DNA of 15,024 bases from Halocafeteria seosinensis (lineage: Eukaryota > Sar > Bigyra > Bicosoecida), in the NCBI GenBank assembly GCA_001687465.1, contig LVLI01000619.1:1-15024 (forward strand), read 5' to 3'. The notes beneath the pieces were generated by a model that saw only the letters and a list, made by a program, of their open reading frames with translations, had not been told where the DNA came from and made no database searches. A program made the translations under genes and the position numbers. Within the stretch, counting starts at the first letter, position 1; each line of letters starts with the position of its first letter. Below are positions 1 to 8,346 of this stretch, one piece after another.

Positions 1-157
1 TGACGGTAGTATGAAGAAACTTTGAACACCCACATGAGTATGTATTGGTTACTGTATAGGCAGTACTGCGTCCGGAAGTTGCGTTATCGACATCTCTGTG
101 TACATCGCTGTGATTTCTACTTTGCTATCGCGATAGAGTCTGGGAGTATTAGCGACT

Positions 158-1111
158 ATGGATATTGAAGCTGCACAGGCTTTATGGAAGAGCGACAACG
201 TGGACGAATGGCGGCAAGCCCTCGACCAATACCCCTACGTTCTGGAGGAGTTCTCTAAGACAGTAAGTAGAGGACCGTCTCCGACAGTTCTGGGGAGCGC
301 AATCAACATGTTCTTTGCGGCAATACGTGTATCTTACCGTAACCAGGCGCCGCGACGCAAGACACTTGCAGAGCTGCACAAGTGGATTGAAAACGACCTT
401 CGGCCTCGTCTCTCAAAGGATCGTTACTTGTCGCAAAACGATCTTTCGAAGGTAAGATGGAATGACCCGTGGTTACTCTCTTTTGTGCTCACGATTTTTT
501 TTTTTGGAGTGCTCCCAGCTCATGAAATTCAAATTAGCTCGTGGCAAATTTAGGCCCAGGCTGCAGCAATTCATCGACTCATTGAGTGATTCAGAAGTTA
601 AGAATGCAACACAAGGTGGGTGCATTTATAGGGCTTATTAAGCCTCGTATGAAGTAAACTACGATAAGAACGCTTTGCATCACTCACAGAAGCGGCGGAT
701 ATGCTGCCAAAGACGAAGGCTCCTCCGGATAAGCAGTGTGAAAATGCCTTGGCAAGACTAACCTCATTGAAAGGAGTCGGTCCTGCATTTGCCAGTCTGA
801 TTTTGAGCTTATTTTCTGAATATATAGCTTTCATGGGAGATGAATTACTGCAGGCAACTGGCGACAGAGTATACGATAAGAGGAGGCTCAAGCAGCTGAA
901 TTCCCAAGTCCAACAGAAGGCTACCGGATTGAGCCAATCTTTCTCTTGTAGAGAGCTGGAAATGGCTGTATTCTCGGTAGCTCACAAACCTAACGTGGAG
1001 GATAGTCTGTGCAATGCAGCGTCATCAGGTAAAAGGAATTCTGGAAGTAGTCCTTCGAGCAATGTCCTCGAAACGACTGGACCGAAGACCAAGTCTAGGA
1101 AGCGTAGCTAG
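158..1111 (+). CDS. Uncharacterised protein with helix-hairpin-helix-like motif, 4 exons
   Basis: I infer four exons: 158-262, 347-451, 519-615 and 690-1111, joined by GT-AG introns of 84, 67 and 74 bases. Phases agree at every junction and the product is 242 residues. The N-terminal half (WRQALDQYPYVLE, then LHKWIENDLRPRL, then LMKFKLARGKFRPRLQQF) and a central segment LTSLKGVGPAFASLIL at about residues 126-141 recall an uncharacterised family seen in fungi, plants and algae. The LKGVGPA core is the classic helix-hairpin-helix turn, which usually contacts DNA backbone, but I see no catalytic residues of a glycosylase. The C-terminus (about 35 residues) is Ser/Lys-rich and probably disordered. 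The first intron has no in-frame stop and is a multiple of three, so retention would add 28 residues. The ATG at 158 is the first in frame. Function unknown. Confidence 0.78.
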
Positions 1112-1398
1112 CGGACACCACCGAGCCAGGTTCCGCGAGCCTAGTAACGCTTCTCTTCTTGCGTTTCGTCAGTGGGGAGTCAAATTTGCGTACCAGCTTT
1201 CATTTGTCGTGACCGCCAATACGGAATAATAAGAACTAAACGAAACAGGACAAGTAACCCTGCCTAATCTCTCCTTTGCATTTTTCATTAACAGAGCAGA
1301 TGAAGCCGCAGGTAAAGGCACATTTCGAATTCCATCGACAGTGAATTTCGTGTGTATGTGTGTGGGACAATGTGATCAGTGCGAGGTGCCCATCGGGG

Positions 1399-1514
1399 CA
1401 GTGTGTGATTTATTGTGCTCTATTCACTAAAACCGGTTAACTTTGCGCAATTTATGCCAGGTCTGCAATTTTAGACGAGACTTAAGTTTACAGAGTACAC
1501 TGTGTATATGATAA
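1399..1514 (+). repeat. Diverged direct repeat, copy 1
   Basis: The core at 1449-1489 matches 1790-1830 at about 35 of 41 positions without gaps (offset 341 bases). Weaker similarity extends on both sides, from a GTGTGTGATTTATTG-like start to an AT-rich TATATGATAA end. This looks like an old duplication of noncoding DNA. I recognise no element family. Confidence 0.6.
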
Positions 1515-1734
1515 AAGTTCATTGATGGTCCCGAGATCATCGTGATGCTTTAACTGACCAGCCGGGCGCCGTAGGCACCCAATCTCAGGTGCACTACACT
1601 CGTACGACCTGCTGAAAATTATTGCGAATCCGTTGATTCGAAAGACGATGGGAGGTTGCAGTTAGTTACAGTGTTCAGCAATTGATTCTGTTTGAGTCGC
1701 TCCAAAGGGAGCAGATACAGTAGACGACCCGTGA

Positions 1735-1858
1735 CACTGTGAGATTCATTGGGCTCTATGCAAGAAAACGGAGTGGGTTAGCGTTCGGAAATTTATGTCA
1801 GATCTGTAATTCTAGACGAACCTTAAGTTTTTGAGAGTGCCCTTAAACGTATAAATAA
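1735..1858 (+). repeat. Diverged direct repeat, copy 2
   Basis: This is the partner of the repeat at 1399-1514. The shared core includes AATTTATG, then TAGACGA and CTTAAGTTT, with scattered mostly transition-type differences. Neither copy has an open frame of note. Confidence 0.6.
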
Positions 1859-2145
1859 CAAATCTTGGCTTGTGAGTTACAAGCGAAGTTGCCGAACTGT
1901 ATCTTTGGCACCTTCATGGTCGGTAGAACCACTGCTGTCACGATCACTCGTCCAAACTGGCATAGTGGCGATTGACTTTAGTCTTATCGACCGAGGAGAA
2001 AGGACATTGTCCGGTCCTGTTTAGCTAGGCAGTCTGTTTGTGTCTTTCGGGTCCATTATCCATTGGCAACTCGTTAGCCTGCCTTCCGCAGTTGACGATT
2101 TGTCAGATGTGAAGATATCTTCACAACTGCGAGTAAGAATCGTGT

Positions 2146-3459
2146 ATGAGGAAGCGAAATCACTGGATTGTAAAGGTAATGGAGGCATGTGTTTTAAGAA
2201 TAATGATGAGTACATGGATGCAATTGTCAGGGGGGCAGGACTTCTATCTGCGTCCGTTCTATCTCCCCAATGACAATCCGTTGGAGGAACACGTTCGACA
2301 TCTACTGGATACCCGAGAGAATGATTCAGCAGCGAACATGAAGATTAGAGCTATCAAGCGCAGTAAGGAACTCTTTGAGCAAGACGTTAGGGAAATGTCG
2401 AAAATGGCCAATGACATTGAGATCAAACGGGGGGTACGTGACAGCTTCCCCCATCCATACACAGGTAGGTCTGGGGAAAGGTGCGCTTTCAGTTCGACTA
2501 TTGCGAACTTCACCATTCGTGTACAGAGGAGCATGGACGTAAATTCCTTCTTTCAATAAAACGAGATTACGGGGATGATGTCAACAAATACTGGCAACAG
2601 GTTCGTCGGTTTGTGAACGTCAGTGTTGTTTGCTGGTAATGATTTCATTGAACCGAATTGATGGCAGCCAAGCCATTTCGCTATCGTGGCATCAGACACG
2701 GATGCCATTATAGGAGAATGCACGGCTCAACAGATGGACGACCCGTGTTACGATGGAGTGCGTCTGCACGACTATTCTCTTGGGTACTGTAAGGCACAGT
2801 GTAACTCCGGAGATTTAAAAGTGAAGACACACTTCGTGGGTTTAATATGTTGCAGGGATTAATCCAAAGCACTGGGGACGGGGGATAGCAACAAGAGCTC
2901 TGGCCCTTTTGGTAGCCTATGTGTTTGAGTCTTTCAGCTACGCCCAGAGGGTTCATGCCGAGATGTACGCGTTGTAAGTGGAACATTGAGCCGGGTATTG
3001 CTGCCAAGTGTTGTAAATTATTCGCCACTTCGCTCCCCCATGGTATTTCTTGTCTCCAGTAACAAGGCCTCTGCTAGGGTACTCGAAAAATTGGGGTTTA
3101 CCAAGGAGGCTCACCACAGGCTACCGTATTTGAAAATGGGGAAGTTTGTAGATTCCTACGTCTATGGCATCCTCAGATGTGACTATGAGCATATTGTGCA
3201 TGGAGAGGTTACCGAATCCACCTTATCTGTATCTAGCGAAACCACGACATGTTCATTTGCTGCCAATAAAGATGAAGTACAGCGACGACTGGAACGAGCC
3301 CGCCAAGAAGTGCTCGACCCGCCGGGACAGCAAGCTTCCTGTGCAAATGCGAGCATCTGTACGTCTTTCCGGTCTATACGGTCAACATGTCGCTCTTCGG
3401 TCGTGGACATTCCTTTAGCCACAACTTACTCGTGTTCTTTTCCCCGTGCAGGTAGCTAG
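2146..3459 (+). CDS. GNAT-family (RimJ/RimL-like) N-acetyltransferase, 5 exons
   Basis: Exons 2146-2464, 2527-2600, 2668-2788, 2856-2973 and 3060-3459, with introns of 62, 67, 67 and 86 bases; phases are consistent and the spliced product is 343 residues. Family features in order: FYLRPF near residue 33, RDSFPHPYT before the first junction, FAIVASD plus an LGYWINPKHWGRGIATRAL segment carrying the acetyl-CoA-binding loop (WGRGIA, residues 178-183), then NKASARVLEKLGF (212-224), the signature fourth motif of RimJ/RimL-type enzymes, and YVYGILR at the domain end (244-250). These enzymes transfer acetyl from acetyl-CoA to an amino group; the substrate cannot be told. Residues 252-343 form an unusual polar, Ser/Thr/Arg-rich tail. 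The start is uncertain: 2146 is the first usable ATG, but an alternative 5' exon in another frame spliced at 2176/2230 also keeps phase. Confidence 0.87.
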
Positions 3460-3802
3460 CCAGTTTGGTCGTGGACGCTGCTGGTGCTCTTAATGTATGC
3501 AGGTATTCCCGACCTGGAATAGAAAGAGTTGAATACGCACAGTTGTTCTGAAAATTGACAGAAAGAGTATAGCAAGTGTCATTTTCATGCAGTACAATTT
3601 AATTTAGTTAACTTACAGGACGGCTGTCCACACTCTTGATTGAAGACAAGAACGATGTGTGTGCTGCCCATGGCGAAGCGAGTGGACGCGGGTTTCAGCG
3701 CGCTTCCGTATTTTTTATAGAAGCGTCGCAGAGTTTGCTCCGTTGCATCATGCTTATCGGCTCCCAATCTGGCAATCACGAATTGCAGTGCCCAGATGTA
3801 TC
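3374..3802 (-). CDS. Possible antisense gene, two terminal exons, function unknown
   Basis: On the minus strand an open stretch 3802-3617 ends at a strong donor (CCT|GTAAGTTAAC). It joins in phase to an acceptor (TTTCTATTCCAG) and exon 3513-3374, which ends in TAG. The intron is 103 bases. The first exon could begin after an acceptor-like AAGTGATCAG just upstream of 3802. The conceptual peptide includes YIWALQFVIARLG, TEQTLRRFYKKYGSALKP and STHIVLVFNQECGQPSC, then REYLHTLRAP; composition is ordinary for a globular protein but I recognise no family. No initiating exon was found, so this is at best the 3' part of a gene. Its last exon would overlap the acetyltransferase coding end in antisense over 3374-3459. 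It could be chance open sequence. Confidence 0.33.
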
Positions 3803-3930
3803 CTGATCACTTGCGAATCATAGCTAGCCCATACACGAGCATACTGTTCTCCTGCTTCCCCAACCTCCACTATTGCAACCTAATGGAATATACCCGGACA
3901 ACAGACTCTGTACCCTAACTTAAGGACATA

Positions 3931-3959
3931 GGCGGCGCTATTAGGCGCTCCGCGCCGCC
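3931..3959. repeat. GC-rich perfect inverted repeat (hairpin)
   Basis: GGCGGCGC at 3931-3938 is the exact reverse complement of GCGCCGCC at 3952-3959, with a 13-base loop. It opens a GC-rich block in otherwise roughly balanced sequence. Confidence 0.8.
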
Positions 3960-3963
3960 CGCG

Positions 3964-4010
3964 GCAGCCCTCTGCTTGAAGTTGGCCGCCGTTGGGCTGC
4001 ACAACTTCAA
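3964..4010. repeat. Interlocked inverted repeats with pseudoknot topology
   Basis: GCAGCCC (3964-3970) is complementary to GGGCTGC (3994-4000), and TTGAAGTTG (3976-3984) is complementary to CAACTTCAA (4002-4010). The order A-B-A'-B' is that of an H-type pseudoknot if the region is transcribed. All 16 base pairs are perfect. It could equally be two unrelated inverted repeats in DNA. Confidence 0.7.
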
Positions 4011-4391
4011 ACACAATTTGAAATACACATCCCCATTTTTTTCCCTATGATTGTCCTCCTGGGGCATGTATATCAAGTATTTAGAGGGCGCCACAAGAGG
4101 GCTATCTGTCTGTCTATCTTGAGCATTGAACTGGTGGAAAAGATGCAATCTCCTTCTCCATTGTACGTTTTGGAGCCTCTTTTTCTGCCCATATACACCA
4201 TATATGGAGACTTTCTGATGATTGATGCCTTGCTGCAGAAAAACGGGGAAGGTCCCCGCCTCTGTTGGGCGTACAAGGAGGCAGGAGGCAGGCGAAGCGA
4301 AGAAAAAGGCTCCCACAATGGAGTCGTTATCCGGGTTTTTCGTGCTCTGTGATGGCCAAATACAGTCGGCTTCCGTACGTAATATCTCTTA

Positions 4392-5801
4392 ATGGCAGGG
4401 CTATTTTTCATTAGGGGGATATCTCATTCCGTGGCACTGGTAATCATGCAGTTTCGAGGAGCGGATAACCTCTACTGCGAATTTGAATTCACACAAGGTC
4501 CCGACTGGAGGGTTATACAAGTTAGTTGTCTCCTTTGAAGCGTCAAGTGAAGTGGTGCCGCTTAAATAACGCGTATCGGATCTTCTCTTTTGCAGGGCGT
4601 TCATCATGGAATGTCTCAAGTCAGCAAAATGGGAACAAACAGCGGCGAAGAAGTTGTGTGGAATATGCCATTTGATGTCACCTACAAAACAACAAATGCT
4701 TACGGATGGCCCCGGATAATTGTCACTGTAAGACGAACAATCGAATACCCCAAAAGAATGCTTACTTGACGGACTGGTATCGTGGTTTTGTACGCCAGGT
4801 CTACGGATATGATATGTTTGGGCGCAACATTGTTCACGGATATGGCACATTGTTGGTTCCAACCACTCCAGGAACCTACAGGAAAACTATTCACATGTTT
4901 ACACCCGTTTCTTCTTCGTTGGTACGCCAATTGGCCGAGTATTGTAACATGATCCCCAGTCTTCTATGATAAACCATGTTTGCAGCTACAACAATTTGTG
5001 GCTAATCTAACGGGTAACAGGCCTGAGTTCTGGGAGTCTTCATTTGTAGCACACAACAAGGGGAGAGAAGGTGGGTTTAGATGAATCTATTTAGTAAAAA
5101 AAGACTCTATGAGCTACCAGGCTGTCTAATCTGTTTGGCAGTAACCCGAGTGAAATCTACGGGAGAGGTAGTCGTCGATATAAACGTGCTTACACGGGGA
5201 ATGAGTGCCCATGGTTTCAACGCCGGTGGCCCTCTGGATAGTATGATAGCTTACGATAGTAAGTTTTCTGTCGGGAGACATGTGCTTCCTTCGGTTTTGA
5301 ATCTTTGGAATGTCGCTATCTTCAGGGAAATCTGCCAGCAAGAAAACCCCTAATATATATGGGAAAGGCTATCGCCAGCCGGATGCCCAACAAGGGAGCG
5401 AGAGTATAAGATCTAGCATTGAGAGGGAGCAAATGGGCAGTAGTCAGTCTCAAACAGAAACCCAAACTCAAACTGAGCGACTTCCCCGACGGTCCTCTGC
5501 CAGTACTGGTCGAAGCTCAAGATCGAGGCGTGGACGTCAAAGGGGAGCAAAACAAGAGACGGTCGATAGTGAGTCAGAGACGGACGAAGAGCCCAAAACC
5601 AAAGCTGCCTTCACTGAGAAAGCAGAGGAAGGTAAAGATGAAGACACCACTGCAAGCACTCCTGGGCGAGGTGCCTTCGCTGTTACGGAAGTTGACCAGA
5701 TTGGTCCCGGAGATGCGGATTCGGAAACGAGCGGAAGAGAACGAACAGGCCGATCCGGCCGGAATAGGAGCCGCAACAGGACGTTGAATAAGTTTGAGTA
5801 A
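4392..5801 (+). CDS. B9D1: B9 domain-containing protein 1, ciliary transition zone, 6 exons
   Basis: Exons 4392-4520, 4596-4727, 4799-4921, 4986-5070, 5142-5258 and 5326-5801; introns of 75, 71, 64, 71 and 67 bases, all GT-AG and phase-consistent, giving 353 residues. B9D1 works with B9D2 and MKS1 in the transition-zone gate at the cilium base. Recognisable B9 pieces in order: GADNLYCEFEF and QGPDW (exon 1), VVWNMPFDVTYKTTNAYGWP (64-82), VYGYDMFGRNIVHGYG (88-103), TPGTYRKTIHMF, then NRPEFWESSFVAHNKGRE, VTRVKSTGEV and VLTRGMSAHGF. The B9 domain ends near residue 195. Exon 6 adds about 157 residues rich in Ser, Arg, Glu and Gln, much longer than the short tail of animal B9D1. The start is the weakest point: ATG 4392 gives a poorly matching first strand. 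An upstream exon 4352-4378 joined over 4379-4451 also keeps frame. Confidence 0.93.
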
Positions 5802-5956
5802 CAGTTATCCCTCTATCATAGTTGTTGATTGTATGATGGGTGAGAATTGAACCCAATGGTAGGCACATGCTGTTAGGAATGACTGCTCTACCACTTTGTC
5901 GATTCTATTATAAACTTGGAGATTTACTTTCTATCGTGACACAGCGTCAAGAAGGC
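5802..5956. other. Convergent 3' intergenic region with hairpin and tRNA-like T-arm
   Basis: B9D1 (+) and the S9 peptidase (-) end 155 bases apart. The gap holds an inverted repeat ATCATA (5815-5820) / TATGAT (5832-5837) with an 11-base loop, and a second one, TGGTAG (5857-5862) / CTACCA (5888-5893). On the minus strand, about 5893-5835 includes TGGTAGAGCA followed by GGGTTCAATTCTC, which resemble a tRNA D-arm right half and T-arm. A full cloverleaf cannot be built, so I do not call a tRNA gene. Confidence 0.35.
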
Positions 5957-8242
5957 TTAGTTCTCGATTTTTATTGGCTTCATCGCCTCAGCGCCGGCTG
6001 GTCTAAAGCCCCAAACCTTGCCGTACCACTGTAGTTCACCATCCAAAGATTGCCGGATATTTTCCGCCTTACGGAACCCGTGTTGTTCTCCTTCGAAGAT
6101 TACCAGAGAGGTCTGCAAACAAATAATAAATAGTAGACACTAAGTAAGTACACAGTGTAGTTGTACCAGTCATTCGCCGAAGCAATACCTTGATTCCCTT
6201 CTCTTTAAGAGCTTTGAATAGCAGTTCAGCTTGATTTGGAGGGACAATCTTATCCTCGTCTCCGTGGAAGAAGATCACAGGTGAAGTCAACTTATCCACG
6301 TGCTTCAGCGGTGATCGAGCATCGTACGTTTCCTTCGCATGAGGGTACGGACCAATCAAACGATCAAGATATCTGCGAAGAGAGAAGAATCCAAGTCTGG
6401 CAAACGTAAGTGGGTTAATAGACGGCAAAGAGCAACTTCCTACCTAGATTCAAATTTGTGGGTTTCCTGAGCAAGAATTTCCGGATCACTCACTCCAAAA
6501 TGTGATGCCCCAGCCGTGAAAATTTTGGCACCGTACACGCTCTGCTGAAAAGTTAAAGCAGCGAGGGTAGTATAGCCACCAGCACTTCTACCATCAATGC
6601 ACACCCTGTTTCCGTCCACACGACCAATCTCAGCAAGGTATTTGCCCGCAGCACAGACGTCTAAAACATCCACAACCCCCCATTGACCATATAGGCGTTG
6701 GCGATATTCTTTTCCGTACCCCGTTGACCCTCCATAGTTTGAATCGAACACAGCAAAACCTCGACTCGTCCAATACTGGATATCAATTCTAAAAGTTGTA
6801 GAAGTAGCTCCATTGGGACCACCATGGCCCTTAATTAACAGAGGTGGTTTCTCCTCCGAGTTACTAGTGAAATGCCCATTTGCTGGAGGATAATAGTATC
6901 CATAAGCCTCTCTTTCGTTTCTAACGCTTTCCGAATTCGGAGGATTTGGCGTGGGATACTTTAGGTGTTCCGGGTGAGAGATGTGGGACTTATCGATTCT
7001 ATCAAGCTTTTCTTGCTCGAATGATTGCCGGAGACATGTGACTGCGCTACTACTACAAGAAAGGGGCGAAGCTTGTAACGCCACACGGAACACGCTTACT
7101 GGAACACTTGGTCCACCTCCAAAGTAACACAAGTCAAACGACTCATTACTGGTGGGTACTAGGCTAAGTCCTCCAATAGACTGTGCCACGCTCGCTCCAG
7201 GAACTTCATTGACTTTCAAATCTGAATCCTTGAGTGACTTGACGGAGCTTTGGGGAAAGGTAATCGCGGTCACCTTATCAGATCCAGTCCTACCATCTAC
7301 GAAAAGAAGGCATGTGTCACTCAGAAGTTCAAACGATCTGTTCCCAAAAACCCAAGTAGGACCACCCACTTCAGCCTCCATTGGGAAAAAGTGGGAGATA
7401 TCGAAAGAGGAAGATGCGTCATTAAAATCCGCTCTCCAAATATTCCACCAAGAAGACTGATCGCTAATAAAGTACAAGGATAACTGCTTCGTTCCTGGTG
7501 CCCATCTCGGTTCCATATTTGACACTGGATTCCCATCATCCGAGCGCATGACGGGATAAGTACATGACACGTCTCCCTCTTGCGTCAGTTCGGCCACATC
7601 CAAGAACGTGTTGTCGAACGGCATGTTGGGGTGATTCCATGACACGTACGCTAGTTTCTTCCCGTCTGGACTAATTCTGGGACTTGAGTAGAAGTCAGCT
7701 CCACTGACCACAACTTTTTCTTCGAGGATAGGTTTACCCCGTTCGCTATCCAAGCGCAGCATGACAATATCATTGCGCACTTTAGCCGGTTGGTCAACGG
7801 AGTGGTCTTCACGGACAATGAAGATGGCGTTCCGCACGGGGTCGTAAGCGCCGTCCGCGTAGCGGTAAGGCGCGTTGGCTTGCGTAATGGGAACTGGATT
7901 CTCCCCGGGAGTCAAACTTTCGTACAATCGTTGGTCCTGGAAGTTAGACCAAATGAGACGGCCGTTCGCCGCCGTCACGGGAGCTCCTCCGTATTCATGG
8001 ACTGTCGTACGACAGTTGTACTCACTTCCCGGGGGAAGTACGTCCTGGACGGCATTGGTTCTGAGATGGCATTGAACGAGCACGTACCGGCCCCCTTCGG
8101 AAGGCCTCGATTCCACCCAGTAGAGGAATTCTGGCGTAGAAGGGTCATACAGGATGTCCTTGAGAGGGACAGCGCCACTCACGATGAGATCACTGGTGAT
8201 AGAGGACTCCCATGTTCCATACGGGGCTTGTTTAGCTGCCAT
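5957..8242 (-). CDS. Prolyl-oligopeptidase family (S9) serine peptidase, 3 exons
   Basis: Exons on the minus strand are 8242-6444, 6372-6189 and 6112-5957, with introns of 71 and 76 bases; the spliced product is 712 residues. It is an S9 alpha/beta-hydrolase peptidase of the acylaminoacyl-peptidase / dipeptidyl-peptidase-like group. An N-terminal beta-propeller (about 1-430, including TTVHEYGGAP) precedes the hydrolase domain. Visible catalytic features: oxyanion motif GHGGPNG (472-478), nucleophile Ser553 in GRSAGGYT, Asp640 in FHGDEDKIVPP and His672 in EGEQHGFRK. The first junction restores HKFESRYLDRLIGPYP and the second restores the strand before the catalytic His, which supports both introns strongly. 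No signal peptide or membrane segment is seen, so a cytosolic peptide-trimming role is likely. Start: ATG 8242, just downstream of an acceptor-like CACTGCAG that might end a 5'UTR intron. Confidence 0.97.
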
Positions 8243-8346
8243 ACTTGTACTAGTCTGCAGTGAACAAGAATTGATATCACGTATATAAGAGAAGAAGAAG
8301 AATTAACAAGTGAGGGGAAAAGAATCAAGCACTACATAGCTTTACA
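8243..8346. promoter_or_regulatory. Divergent promoter region between S9 peptidase and TANGO2 genes
   Basis: Only 104 bases separate the two start codons, so promoter elements of both genes must lie here or in the 5' ends. TATATAAG at 8282-8289 is a TATA-like sequence about 58 bases upstream of the TANGO2 ATG on the plus strand. Purine-rich AGAAGAAGAAGAA follows. No site for a named factor can be assigned. Confidence 0.5.

Larger units (their letters stand above)
1112..2145. other. Gene-free interval between HhH-like gene and GNAT gene
   Basis: I find no coding region with intron support in this stretch. Short open frames are all broken by frequent stops. A frame open from about 2025 to 2175 could be an upstream exon of the acetyltransferase through an intron 2176-2230, but it has no ATG. 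The interval contains the diverged repeat pair listed separately and presumably holds the 3' end of the upstream gene and the promoter of the downstream one. Confidence 0.5.
3803..4391. other. Interval upstream of B9D1 without a convincing gene
   Basis: Two opposed open frames cross this stretch, 4047-4352 on plus and 3915-4316 on minus. Neither has recognisable motifs or splice support. The left part carries a GC-rich structured block (3931-4010, listed separately). The right part presumably holds the B9D1 promoter and 5' leader. An ATG at 4352 opens a short frame (MAKYSRLPYVISLNG) that could be a first exon of B9D1. Confidence 0.45.

Noticed and set aside
3915-4352. Opposed open frames (4047-4352 plus; 3915-4316 minus) as genes upstream of B9D1
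   Set aside because: Neither shows recognisable motifs or splice support, and the minus frame runs through the GC-rich inverted-repeat block, which by itself reduces stops.
5835-5912. A functional tRNA gene on the minus strand
   Set aside because: The T-arm is nearly right, but the left half of the D-arm, a 5' acceptor strand in the normal position and a paired anticodon stem are absent. A permuted arrangement gives 6 of 7 acceptor pairs but no D-stem.
7790-8263. 157-codon plus-strand frame opposite the S9 peptidase
   Set aside because: It is a shadow of the strongly supported peptidase exon; its composition follows the opposite strand and it has no motifs.
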